From: REEB426 sp964551975 | GTDB lineage: Bacteria > Actinomycetota > Actinomycetes > S36-B12 | DNA length: 19,615 bases | NCBI GenBank assembly: GCA_964551975.1 | Contig: CAZKFI010000040.1 | Span: 1-19,615 of the forward strand | Reading direction: 5' to 3' | In this document: positions 13,518-19,615 of the stretch, in pieces | How positions within the stretch are numbered: the first letter of the stretch is position 1 | Layout of the letters: each line of letters starts with the position of its first letter | Program-made: the position numbers and the translations under genes | Notes under the pieces: model-generated | The model's database searches: none | Seen by the model: the letters and a program-made list of their open reading frames with translations, nothing else | What the model was told of the DNA's origin: nothing

Positions 13518-14723
13518 GTGGCCGAGGAATCATCGCGATTGCGTGTGGCGCATATCAGCGACTGCTACCTGCCACGAACGGGCGGGATTGAAACCCAGGT
13601 CGCTGCACTCGTGCAGCAGCAGGTGACAGCAGGGTTCGAGGTGACGGTTATCACCGCGACGGCAGACGCAGGCTCAGCGCCCAGGCCCGTAGTGCCCCGG
13701 GAGGGTGTGCCCCGTGACGGTGTGCCCAAGCTAGGTCTGCTCACGTCGGACCGGCCGAATCCAGACGTACATCGGGTCGTGGCGCGCATGCCCTGGCAAC
13801 TGCCTATCCATCCTCGCGCGCGGCACCATATTCAGGAACTCTTGCGCCAGTTTCCGGTAGATGTTGTGCATGTGCACCTAGGGGCTGTCTCGCCGTTCGC
13901 CTGGGGTGGGATCCGTGCAGCGCACAAGCTCAAACTGCCGATCGTGGTGACCGTGCACAGCATGTGGGGCCCTCTGGCACGTGCTGGATATCGAATGACC
14001 GAACCATTGCTGCACTGGGCAAGGCCTCCAGTGCGACTGGCTGCCGTCAGTGCAGTCGCGGCAGATGCAGTCGCGCAAGCGCTTCCGAGGGCGGTGCCGG
14101 TGCTGGTCCTGCCCAATGCCATCGATCCGGCGCTGTGGGGACCTACTGAGCAGCCGGCGGCCCAGGATGGTCGTGACTCCGAGTTGCGCTTGGTGAGCGT
14201 TTTGCGGCTGGCACCACGCAAGCGTGTGTTGCCCCTCCTGCGTATTGCTGAGCGAGCTGCCCAACTGAGCGGTCACAGGATGCACCTGACGGTGATTGGT
14301 GATGGTCCTGACCGCCACCGAGCAGAGCGGCAGGCCAGCAGGTTGCAGTCCTGCCAGGTGAGATTCACCGGGCGGTTGGATCGGCTCGGGATCCAGGAAG
14401 AGTTCGTGAAGGCCGATCTGTTCGTCCAGCCCTCAGTTCGGGAATCCTTCGGCCTGGCCGCCTTGGAGGCGAGGACCTGGGGCCTGCCGGTCATCGCCAG
14501 GTCGCAGAGCGGTAGTGGCACGTTCATCACCGAGGGTGTGACCGGGTGCCTGGTTGCCTCTGACGAGGCAATGGCCACCGTTCTTGCCGACCTTGCGGTC
14601 GACGAGCCTGCACTTCGTGCCTTACAGGCCAGTACTCGGCAGACCCCGGTGGATCAGACCTGGCCACAGCTCCTGCAGGCGACTGAGCGGGCCTACCAGG
14701 CTGTACTCGACCGGGGGCGCTAG
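13518..14723 (+). CDS. GT4-family (GT-B fold) glycosyltransferase
   Basis: The 401-residue protein transfers a sugar from a nucleotide-sugar donor to an unknown acceptor. Visible features are the N-terminal YLPRTGGIETQV block (glycine-rich loop of GT4 enzymes), VVHVHLGAVSPF, LPNAIDPALW, the RLAPRKR start of the donor-binding half, and the E-x7-E motif at E309-E317 (ESFGLAALE). No signal peptide or membrane helix is seen, so it probably works at the inner face of the membrane. Residues about 58-73 contain a short repeat (VPREGVPRDGVPK). The GTG start follows a TANNNT box at leaderless distance. It is divergent from the PIG-L deacetylase; a GT4 enzyme beside a deacetylase suggests a shared amino-sugar glycoconjugate, but it lacks the N-terminal signature I would expect of MshA. 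Confidence 0.88.
   Translation: MAEESSRLRVAHISDCYLPRTGGIETQVAALVQQQVTAGFEVTVITATADAGSAPRPVVPREGVPRDGVPKLGLLTSDRPNPDVHRVVARMPWQLPIHPRARHHIQELLRQFPVDVVHVHLGAVSPFAWGGIRAAHKLKLPIVVTVHSMWGPLARAGYRMTEPLLHWARPPVRLAAVSAVAADAVAQALPRAVPVLVLPNAIDPALWGPTEQPAAQDGRDSELRLVSVLRLAPRKRVLPLLRIAERAAQLSGHRMHLTVIGDGPDRHRAERQASRLQSCQVRFTGRLDRLGIQEEFVKADLFVQPSVRESFGLAALEARTWGLPVIARSQSGSGTFITEGVTGCLVASDEAMATVLADLAVDEPALRALQASTRQTPVDQTWPQLLQATERAYQAVLDRGR
13692..13730 (+). repeat. 15-nt imperfect tandem repeat inside the glycosyltransferase gene
   Basis: Units GTGCCCCGGGAGGGT, GTGCCCCGTGACGGT and the partial GTGCCCAAG lie head to tail and code for VPREG-VPRDG-VPK. They keep the reading frame and sit in a loop of the N-terminal domain. 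Confidence 0.7.
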
Positions 14724-14736
14724 CAGCCAGCGCTTC
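14714..14736 (+). terminator. Weak hairpin over the glycosyltransferase stop codon
   Basis: GGGGCGCT and AGCGCTTC can pair over 8 bp with two G-U pairs around a 7-nt loop that includes most of the TAG stop. No T-tract follows, so a terminator role is only possible. Confidence 0.25.
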
Positions 14737-14765
14737 CGCAATCGAGCCAGGTGCGCAAAGGCACC

Positions 14766-14771
14766 TACGCT
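14766..14771 (+). promoter_or_regulatory. Candidate -10 box of dapF
   Basis: TACGCT (TANNNT) ends 6 nt before a GTG at 14778, the same arrangement as at miaB and the glycosyltransferase. No convincing -35 box is seen. A short inverted repeat AGGTGC/GCACCT (14749-14766) touches it. Confidence 0.42.
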
Positions 14772-14777
14772 AGGCAG

Positions 14778-15644
14778 GTGTCGCGTTCTGGTGCCCGGGC
14801 CACCGGTGGTGTCCCGTTCGTGAAAGGTCATGGCACCGGAAACGACTTCCTCATAGTGCCGGACCTGCCGGGGGTGTTGACCCTGTCTGCCGAGTGGGTG
14901 AGCCAGGCCTGCGCGCGACACACTGGCCTTGGCGCGGACGGCGTTATTCGCGTCGTTCGGTCGGGGGCTGACCCGAGCCTTTCCTGGGGACAGCAGGGTG
15001 ACTTCGTCATGGACTACCGGAATGCTGACGGCTCGCTGGCGGAGATGTGCGGTAACGGCGCTCGAGTCATGTTGCGTTACCTGGCCGAGCAGGGCCTCGT
15101 TGGTCGTGGCCCGGTATCGATTGCGACTCGCGGTGGACTGCGCACCGGCTGGGTCGAGGGCACCAACATCACCATAGATATGGGATTGGCTACCGCTGGT
15201 CCGAATGCTGAGGTACTGCTCGGGGGTCACGTGTGGACCGCCACCGGGGTGTTCCTGCCCAATCCCCATGCGGTCGTGGTGGTGGAGGACTTCAGTGCAG
15301 TGGGCGACCTCACGCTGCCTCCCCAGGTACGGCCAGCCTCGTCCTTCCCGGATGGTGTCAACGTGGAGTTCGTGGTTCGGGAGGCCAGTGATCGGCTGCG
15401 CATGCGTGTCCACGAACGCGGGGTCGGGGAGACCATGGCCTGCGGCACCGGAGCGTGTGCGGTGGCCTGGGCGGTCGGCGTGCTGCAGGACGGAGCAGTG
15501 GAGGTTGAGCAGCCGGGTGGCGTGGTTCACGTGCGGTCGGGCGAGGGTGGGGAACTGCTGTTGACGGGCCCGGCGGTACTCATTGCCAGCGGTGAACTGG
15601 CCCCGTCAGGAGTAGCTGATGAGTCGTTGGTGAGTCCAAGTTGA
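14778..15644 (+). CDS. dapF: Diaminopimelate epimerase DapF
   Basis: DapF converts LL-diaminopimelate to meso-diaminopimelate for lysine and peptidoglycan synthesis in the cytosol. The two catalytic cysteines are present in their motifs: C91 in EMCGNGAR and C222 in MACGTGACAV. Other family blocks are FVKGHGTGNDF near the N-terminus, GLGADGV, DYRNADGS, NPHAVV and DGVNVEFV. The protein has 288 residues from the GTG at 14778, the usual length. The frame also allows a GTG at 14751, but the TANNNT box would then lie inside the gene and the extra residues are not a family feature. hflX follows 7 nt after the stop if started at its ATG, so dapF is probably the first gene of a dapF-hflX-dinG operon. 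Confidence 0.95.
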   Translation: MSRSGARATGGVPFVKGHGTGNDFLIVPDLPGVLTLSAEWVSQACARHTGLGADGVIRVVRSGADPSLSWGQQGDFVMDYRNADGSLAEMCGNGARVMLRYLAEQGLVGRGPVSIATRGGLRTGWVEGTNITIDMGLATAGPNAEVLLGGHVWTATGVFLPNPHAVVVVEDFSAVGDLTLPPQVRPASSFPDGVNVEFVVREASDRLRMRVHERGVGETMACGTGACAVAWAVGVLQDGAVEVEQPGGVVHVRSGEGGELLLTGPAVLIASGELAPSGVADESLVSPS

Positions 15645-15651
15645 GTTGTTC

Positions 15652-17040
15652 ATGAGTGAGGACGGGCAGTTCGATCTGCAGGATCGCCATGCTCTGCGTC
15701 GAGTGGCTGGACTGTCCACCGAATTGCAGGACATCACCGAGGTCGAGGTACGCCAGGTCCGCCTGGAACAGGTCGTGCTTGCGGGGGTATGGACCGCTGG
15801 AACCCTGCTGGAGGCAGAGAGGTCCATGCGCGAACTTGCCGCACTGGCTGAAACGGCCGGGTCAGTTGTCCTTGAAGGCGTGATCCAGCGGCGTGATTCC
15901 CCCGACCCGGCGACCTATTTGGGATCGGGAAAAGCCAAGGAACTTCGCGCCATTGTCGTGGCTACCGGTGCAGACACTGTGATCTGTGACGGTGAATTGA
16001 CACCGGGTCAGCTCCGGCAACTCGAGGAGATTGTGAAAGTCAAGGTTGTGGATCGCACCTGGCTCATCCTCGACATTTTTGCGCAGCATGCTCGCAGCCG
16101 AGAGGGCAAGGCACAGGTGTCGCTGGCCCAAATGGAATACCTGTTGCCACGGCTGCGTGGTTGGGGTGAATCCCTCTCACGGCAGGCGGGTGGTCGAGCC
16201 GGTGGCGCTACCGGTGGGGTGGGCACGCGTGGACCTGGTGAGACCAAGATCGAGACGGATCGCCGTCGCATCCGCGCGTCGATGACCAAGCTGCGTCGTC
16301 AATTGCGCGACATGGGCAAGGCCCGCGGGGTGCAGCGAGCGGCGCGTCGACGCGCGAATATCCCGGCTGTTGCTATCGCTGGTTACACCAACGCGGGTAA
16401 GTCCAGTCTGTTGAACCGGCTTACGGGTGCTGGCGTGCTCGTGGAGGATGCGCTCTTCGCCACCTTGGACCCGACCGTGCGCAAGGCTCGTACCCCCGCT
16501 GGTCGTGCCATCACGCTTTCAGACACTGTGGGGTTCGTTCGACACCTGCCCCACCAGTTAGTCGAGGCATTCCGTTCCACACTGGAGGAGGTTGCCGAGG
16601 CGGACTGCATCGTGCATGTGGTTGACGGATCAGATGAGGATCCCCTCGGTCAGATCACCGCAGTACGTGAGGTACTGCAGCAGGTGGGTGCAGAGAAGAT
16701 CCCTGAGGTCATCGCCATCAACAAGGCGGATATCGCTGTTCAGGAGACTGTCGAAGCCATTCGGCGGCGGGAACCAGGTGCAGTGGTGGTTTCGGCGCGC
16801 ACGGGTGAAGGTATCGAGGCATTGATGGCTGCCGTGGAAGCGGCCCTTCCCACCCCCTGGACCGAGGTGGCCTGCGTTCTGCCCTATTCGCGCGGGGATC
16901 TGCTCGCACGTACCTATTCCCAGGGCGAGGTGATCAGTCTGGATCACGGTGCTGAGGGCACCTGGATCAAGGCTCGAGTGCCGCAGGGTTTGGCCGATGA
17001 ACTGCTGCGTGCCGGGGGAGCAGCGGCGAGTGCCCACTGA
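15652..17040 (+). CDS. hflX: Ribosome-associated GTPase HflX
   Basis: HflX binds the 50S subunit and, in other bacteria, splits stalled or stressed ribosomes. The 462 residues (from ATG 15652; a TTG at 15646 is also in frame) show the N-terminal HflX domain with GSGKAKEL and LILDIFAQHARSREGKAQV, the Gly-rich GGVGTRGPGETKIETDRR segment, a coiled stretch rich in Arg/Lys, then the G domain: G1 GYTNAGKSS (244-252), G3 DTVGF (from 291), G4 NKAD (357-360), G5 SARTGEG. The C-terminal domain follows. No strong ribosome site is seen, and the short distance to dapF suggests coupled translation. Its 3' end overlaps the preferred start of dinG by 11 nt. Confidence 0.95.
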   Translation: MSEDGQFDLQDRHALRRVAGLSTELQDITEVEVRQVRLEQVVLAGVWTAGTLLEAERSMRELAALAETAGSVVLEGVIQRRDSPDPATYLGSGKAKELRAIVVATGADTVICDGELTPGQLRQLEEIVKVKVVDRTWLILDIFAQHARSREGKAQVSLAQMEYLLPRLRGWGESLSRQAGGRAGGATGGVGTRGPGETKIETDRRRIRASMTKLRRQLRDMGKARGVQRAARRRANIPAVAIAGYTNAGKSSLLNRLTGAGVLVEDALFATLDPTVRKARTPAGRAITLSDTVGFVRHLPHQLVEAFRSTLEEVAEADCIVHVVDGSDEDPLGQITAVREVLQQVGAEKIPEVIAINKADIAVQETVEAIRRREPGAVVVSARTGEGIEALMAAVEAALPTPWTEVACVLPYSRGDLLARTYSQGEVISLDHGAEGTWIKARVPQGLADELLRAGGAAASAH

Positions 17041-19036
17041 AGTCCCACCCGCCAAGCAGCAGGTCGATCTCGCTGACGTCGAAGACGCGCTGCACCTCGT
17101 CGTGGCTGCGTTAGTTGGCGAACACCGCCCTGGGCAGGTCACCCTCGCCAAGCAGGTTGCCCAGACTCTTGCCGGTGGTGACCACGCGCTGGTGCAGGCC
17201 GGAACCGGTACCGGGAAATCCATGGGATACCTCGTACCTGCTGCTCTGCACGCGGTACGCACTGGGCGACCGATTGTCGTTGCTACCGCCACGTTGGCGC
17301 TTCAGCGGCAGTTGGTTGAGCGGGATCTACCCAGATTGGCGAAGGCGCTCGAACCGGTTCTGGGCCGACCACTGCGTTATGCGGTGTTGAAGGGGCGCAA
17401 TAACTATGTCTGCCTGAACAAGGTCCACGGCTTCATCCCAGAGGACGAGCAGGAGGCTCTGTTCAGCGCACCACGCTCTGCCCTTGGTGAGCAGGCTGTG
17501 GCTGTGCGGGCGTGGGCGGAGGAAACCGAGACCGGGGATCGTGATGACTACCCGGATGAAATTGACCCGCGTGTCTGGCGCAGCCTCTCAGTGGGCAGGC
17601 GTGAGTGCGTGGGCGAAACGCGGTGCGCGCACGGCGAGGCCTGCTTCACGGTGTTACGTCGTCAGCAGGCCATGGCTGCCGACATTGTCATCACGAACCA
17701 CGCAATGTTGGCCATTGATGCGATCGAGGGTATTCCGGTGCTCCCCGAACACGACGCGGTCATCATTGATGAGGGTCACGAACTCGTGGATCGTGTGACC
17801 ACCGCAGCTGCAGTTGAGCTCTCTACTGGTCAGGTGGAGCGAGCCACGCGTCGTGCCCGATCTGTGCTCAGTGCGGAGACTGTGCAGGCCCTGGAAGAGG
17901 CAGCAGGTCAATTGGATGCGGCGCTTCTGGAGCACCTCGAATCCGCAGATGGCCCGCAACGATTGCATCAATTGGGACGTTCGCTGACACTGGCCTTGAC
18001 CAGTGTTCGGGATGCGGGACGTGCTGGGATCAGCGAGCTCGGCGGCGGCCGAGATGGTCAAGACGCCGATGACCTCGCCCAGCGGCAGCACGCGAGAGCG
18101 GCCGTGGAGGAACTCTTCGAGGTTGCCGGACGCTTCCTGACGGCCGGGGCTGAGGCGGTCATGTGGCTGGATGCGGCGGAGACGCGAGCGCCAAGTCTGC
18201 GGATGGCGCCCATGGCGGTTGATGCACTACTGCGCGACACTCTCTTTAGCCGCAATCCAGTACTCCTGACCAGTGCGACCCTGACCGCCGGTGCCAGTTT
18301 CGATCCGGTCCTGATGGCGCTGGGCCTGACGGCAGAAGAGACCCAGACCATCGACGTGGGTTCCCCATTTGACTATGCAAATCAGGGGATCCTCTATGTG
18401 GCTGCTGATCTACCGCCACCGGGACGGGACGGGATCGCCGAGGATGCACTCGACGAACTCGCCCTATTGATCGAGGCAGCAGGAGGGCGAACGCTGGCCC
18501 TGTTCTCGAGTTGGCGTGGTGTGGAGCGTGCGGCTGACTATCTGCGGGTCCGGCTGGACACCGCGAAGATTCCGCTTCTTGTGCAGCGACGGGGGGATCC
18601 CGTTGGAGTGTTGGTGGATCGCTTCGCCAACGAGCCGGAAGCCTGCCTGCTGGGCACGCTCTCGCTCTGGCAGGGCGTTGACGTACCTGGATCGAGTTGC
18701 CTGCTGGTGGTGATCGATCGCATTCCCTTTCCCAGGCCCGATGACCCGCTATTGGCCGCACGGCAGGAGGCCGTTGAGCAGTCTGGGGGGTCTGGCTTTC
18801 GGTCAGTGAGTCTTCCGCGGGCTGGCCTACTTCTAGCCCAGGGCTCCGGTCGTCTCATTCGCGGCCCTAGCGATCGCGGGGTGGTCGCTGTCCTCGATGC
18901 CCGATTAGCCACCGCCGGTTACGGACGCTCGCTTCGGGCGAGCATGCCACCCTTTTGGTACACCACGGATCGTGGAACGGTGATTGGCGCCTTGGAACGC
19001 CTGGCTGAGGCGGCTGACCGGGATCGACTTCGCTGA
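17030..19036 (+). CDS. dinG: DinG-type ATP-dependent Fe-S DNA helicase (XPD-like superfamily 2)
   Basis: The protein is a 5'-3' DNA helicase of the XPD/DinG group, expected to act in DNA repair and removal of unusual DNA structures. The 668 residues from GTG 17030 show Walker A AGTGTGKS (57-64), motif Ia TATLALQRQL, four Fe-S cysteines C128, C193, C199 and C205 (NNYVC, then ECVGETRCAHGEAC), motif II DEGH (247-250), TSATLTAG, the LWQGVDVPG block and the motif VI region GSGRLIRGPSDRG. The frame extends upstream to 16949, but GTG 17030 has a GGGGAG site 9 nt upstream and gives a normal N-terminus. It overlaps the hflX end by 11 nt, so both are probably one transcript. No LexA-type operator is seen nearby. 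The gene symbol follows the family; orthology to E. coli DinG is not proven. Confidence 0.93.
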   Translation: MPTEVPPAKQQVDLADVEDALHLVVAALVGEHRPGQVTLAKQVAQTLAGGDHALVQAGTGTGKSMGYLVPAALHAVRTGRPIVVATATLALQRQLVERDLPRLAKALEPVLGRPLRYAVLKGRNNYVCLNKVHGFIPEDEQEALFSAPRSALGEQAVAVRAWAEETETGDRDDYPDEIDPRVWRSLSVGRRECVGETRCAHGEACFTVLRRQQAMAADIVITNHAMLAIDAIEGIPVLPEHDAVIIDEGHELVDRVTTAAAVELSTGQVERATRRARSVLSAETVQALEEAAGQLDAALLEHLESADGPQRLHQLGRSLTLALTSVRDAGRAGISELGGGRDGQDADDLAQRQHARAAVEELFEVAGRFLTAGAEAVMWLDAAETRAPSLRMAPMAVDALLRDTLFSRNPVLLTSATLTAGASFDPVLMALGLTAEETQTIDVGSPFDYANQGILYVAADLPPPGRDGIAEDALDELALLIEAAGGRTLALFSSWRGVERAADYLRVRLDTAKIPLLVQRRGDPVGVLVDRFANEPEACLLGTLSLWQGVDVPGSSCLLVVIDRIPFPRPDDPLLAARQEAVEQSGGSGFRSVSLPRAGLLLAQGSGRLIRGPSDRGVVAVLDARLATAGYGRSLRASMPPFWYTTDRGTVIGALERLAEAADRDRLR

Positions 19037-19084
19037 TTTCACCTGCAGGGTGCCCGCTGATCGGTCAGCATTGGACCTGCCGCA

Positions 19085-19096
19085 TCCAACGTTGGA
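19085..19096. promoter_or_regulatory. 12-bp palindrome before the acyl-CoA synthetase gene
   Basis: TCCAACGTTGGA is a perfect palindrome in the 66-bp gap after dinG. It overlaps the GGAGGG ribosome site (19094-19099), so a protein bound here could control translation start or transcription. No clear -10 box is visible, so the gene may be read through from dinG. Confidence 0.35.
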
Positions 19097-19102
19097 GGGT
19101 CC

Positions 19103-19615
19103 ATGTTCACCAGTCCATTGCCCGATGTCGAGATCCCGAGCCTGCCACTGACCGAGTACGTCTTGGAGCGAGCGGGTGCACTGGGGGACAAGCCGGCGTT
19201 GATCGAAGGTATGTCGGGCCGAGTGCTCACCTACGGGGCGCTTGCGGGTGGAGTCCGCAGCCTGGCCGGCGGCCTCGTTGCCAATGGTTTCACTAAGGGC
19301 GACGTGCTGGCCATCATGGCGCCGAACCTGCCGGAGTATGCGGTGGTCTTCCACGGTGTGGCCATGGCCGGTGGTGTGGTGACCACGATCAATCCCACCT
19401 ACACACCAGAAGAGGTCCACAAGCAACTGATGGATTCCGGTGCCAGCCTCCTCGTCACGATCGGCATGTTCCTTCCCGTGGCAATGGCAGCCGCTGAGGG
19501 AACTTCGGTTCGGGGTATCTACGTGCTTGGCGAGGCTGAAGGTGCTGAGCCGATTACGGCCCTGATGGGTGCACCGCTTGCCGAGTCGGTTCGCGTAGTG
19601 CCGGGCGACCTCGTA
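19103..19615 (+). CDS. Acyl-CoA synthetase of the 4-coumarate-CoA ligase type (AMP-forming), 3' truncated
   Basis: The ATG at 19103 opens a frame that runs to the right edge without a stop; 171 residues are visible. The GGAGGG site lies 3 nt upstream, slightly close. The visible part matches the N-terminal domain of adenylate-forming acyl/aryl-CoA ligases: LTYGALAGGVRSLAGGL, KGDVLAIMAPNLPEYAVVF, AMAGGVVTTINPTYTPEEV and KQLMDSGASLLVT. These enzymes activate a carboxylic acid with ATP to an acyl-adenylate and then to the CoA thioester. The P-loop-like and catalytic lysine motifs lie beyond the window, so substrate class (fatty acid or aromatic acid) cannot be told. The INPTYTPEE stretch resembles the 4-coumarate-CoA ligase group. 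Confidence 0.9.
   Translation, partial: MFTSPLPDVEIPSLPLTEYVLERAGALGDKPALIEGMSGRVLTYGALAGGVRSLAGGLVANGFTKGDVLAIMAPNLPEYAVVFHGVAMAGGVVTTINPTYTPEEVHKQLMDSGASLLVTIGMFLPVAMAAAEGTSVRGIYVLGEAEGAEPITALMGAPLAESVRVVPGDLV

Noticed and set aside
13453..13533. Longer start of the PIG-L deacetylase
   Set aside because: It would overlap the divergent glycosyltransferase start and lacks a ribosome site as good as AAGGA before 13452.
13129..13626. 165-codon plus-strand frame opposite the deacetylase start
   Set aside because: It crosses the intergenic region, is antisense to the HPDDE motif region, and has no recognisable features.
13518..14723. Assignment of the glycosyltransferase as MshA
   Set aside because: It has the general GT4 motifs but its N-terminal block reads GGIETQV and lacks the GGMNVYV-type stretch and the preceding segment typical of MshA.
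14622..15530. 302-codon open frame on the minus strand opposite dapF
   Set aside because: dapF has both catalytic cysteine motifs and normal length; the antisense frame shows no recognisable family.
16949..17029. Upstream extension of the dinG frame (27 codons)
   Set aside because: It would overlap hflX by 92 nt, has no ribosome site, and adds residues unlike the family N-terminus; GTG 17030 has a GGGGAG site.
16630..17292. 220-codon minus-strand frame opposite hflX and dinG
   Set aside because: Both plus-strand genes have complete motif sets; this is a high-GC shadow frame.
19056..19069. Hairpin GCTGA-TCGG-TCAGC after dinG as a terminator
   Set aside because: Only 5 bp of stem and no T-tract.

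Overview
The window is high-GC bacterial DNA, most likely from an actinobacterium (Actinomycetota). The evidence is the gene set miaB-miaA-dapF-hflX, whose order resembles the recA/recX-miaB-miaA-dapF-hflX neighbourhood known from Mycobacterium and Streptomyces, the actinobacterial style of the MiaB and DapF sequences, frequent GTG starts, and several starts that look leaderless (a TANNNT box exactly 6 nt before the start codon). The gene dapF implies a meso-diaminopimelate peptidoglycan. A run of 10 Ns shows that this is a scaffold, and I cannot name a genus.

Region 1 (1-10309) holds two giant secreted surface proteins in tandem. Each is an array of about 84-residue IPT/TIG immunoglobulin-like repeats followed by a Thr/Pro-rich linker, an unnamed beta-rich domain and a divergent OmpA-like domain at the C-terminus. 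The first gene is cut by the window edge and shows 14 full repeats plus the tail of one more. The second is complete except for the N gap and carries a signal peptide, an N-terminal beta-rich segment, a C-type lectin-like domain with EPN and WND motifs, and 15 repeats. The repeats of the two proteins match one to one in order, so the pair arose by duplication of the whole gene.

Region 2 (10329-12715) is the tRNA-modification pair miaB-miaA, coupled by a 4-nt overlap. A perfect 17-bp inverted repeat lies just inside the start of miaB.

Region 3 (12655-14723) holds a PIG-L/LmbE-type deacetylase on the minus strand, whose 3' end overlaps miaA, and a divergently transcribed GT4 glycosyltransferase. 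The pair interrupts the usual miaA-dapF run and suggests glycoconjugate chemistry.

Region 4 (14778-19036) is dapF-hflX-dinG, tightly spaced and probably one operon: lysine/peptidoglycan synthesis, a ribosome-associated GTPase, and an Fe-S DNA helicase. Region 5 (19103 to the end) is the 5' part of an acyl-CoA synthetase gene of the 4-coumarate-CoA ligase type.

No stretch over 300 bases lacks a gene. I saw no tRNA, rRNA, CRISPR array, transposase, integrase or phage gene.
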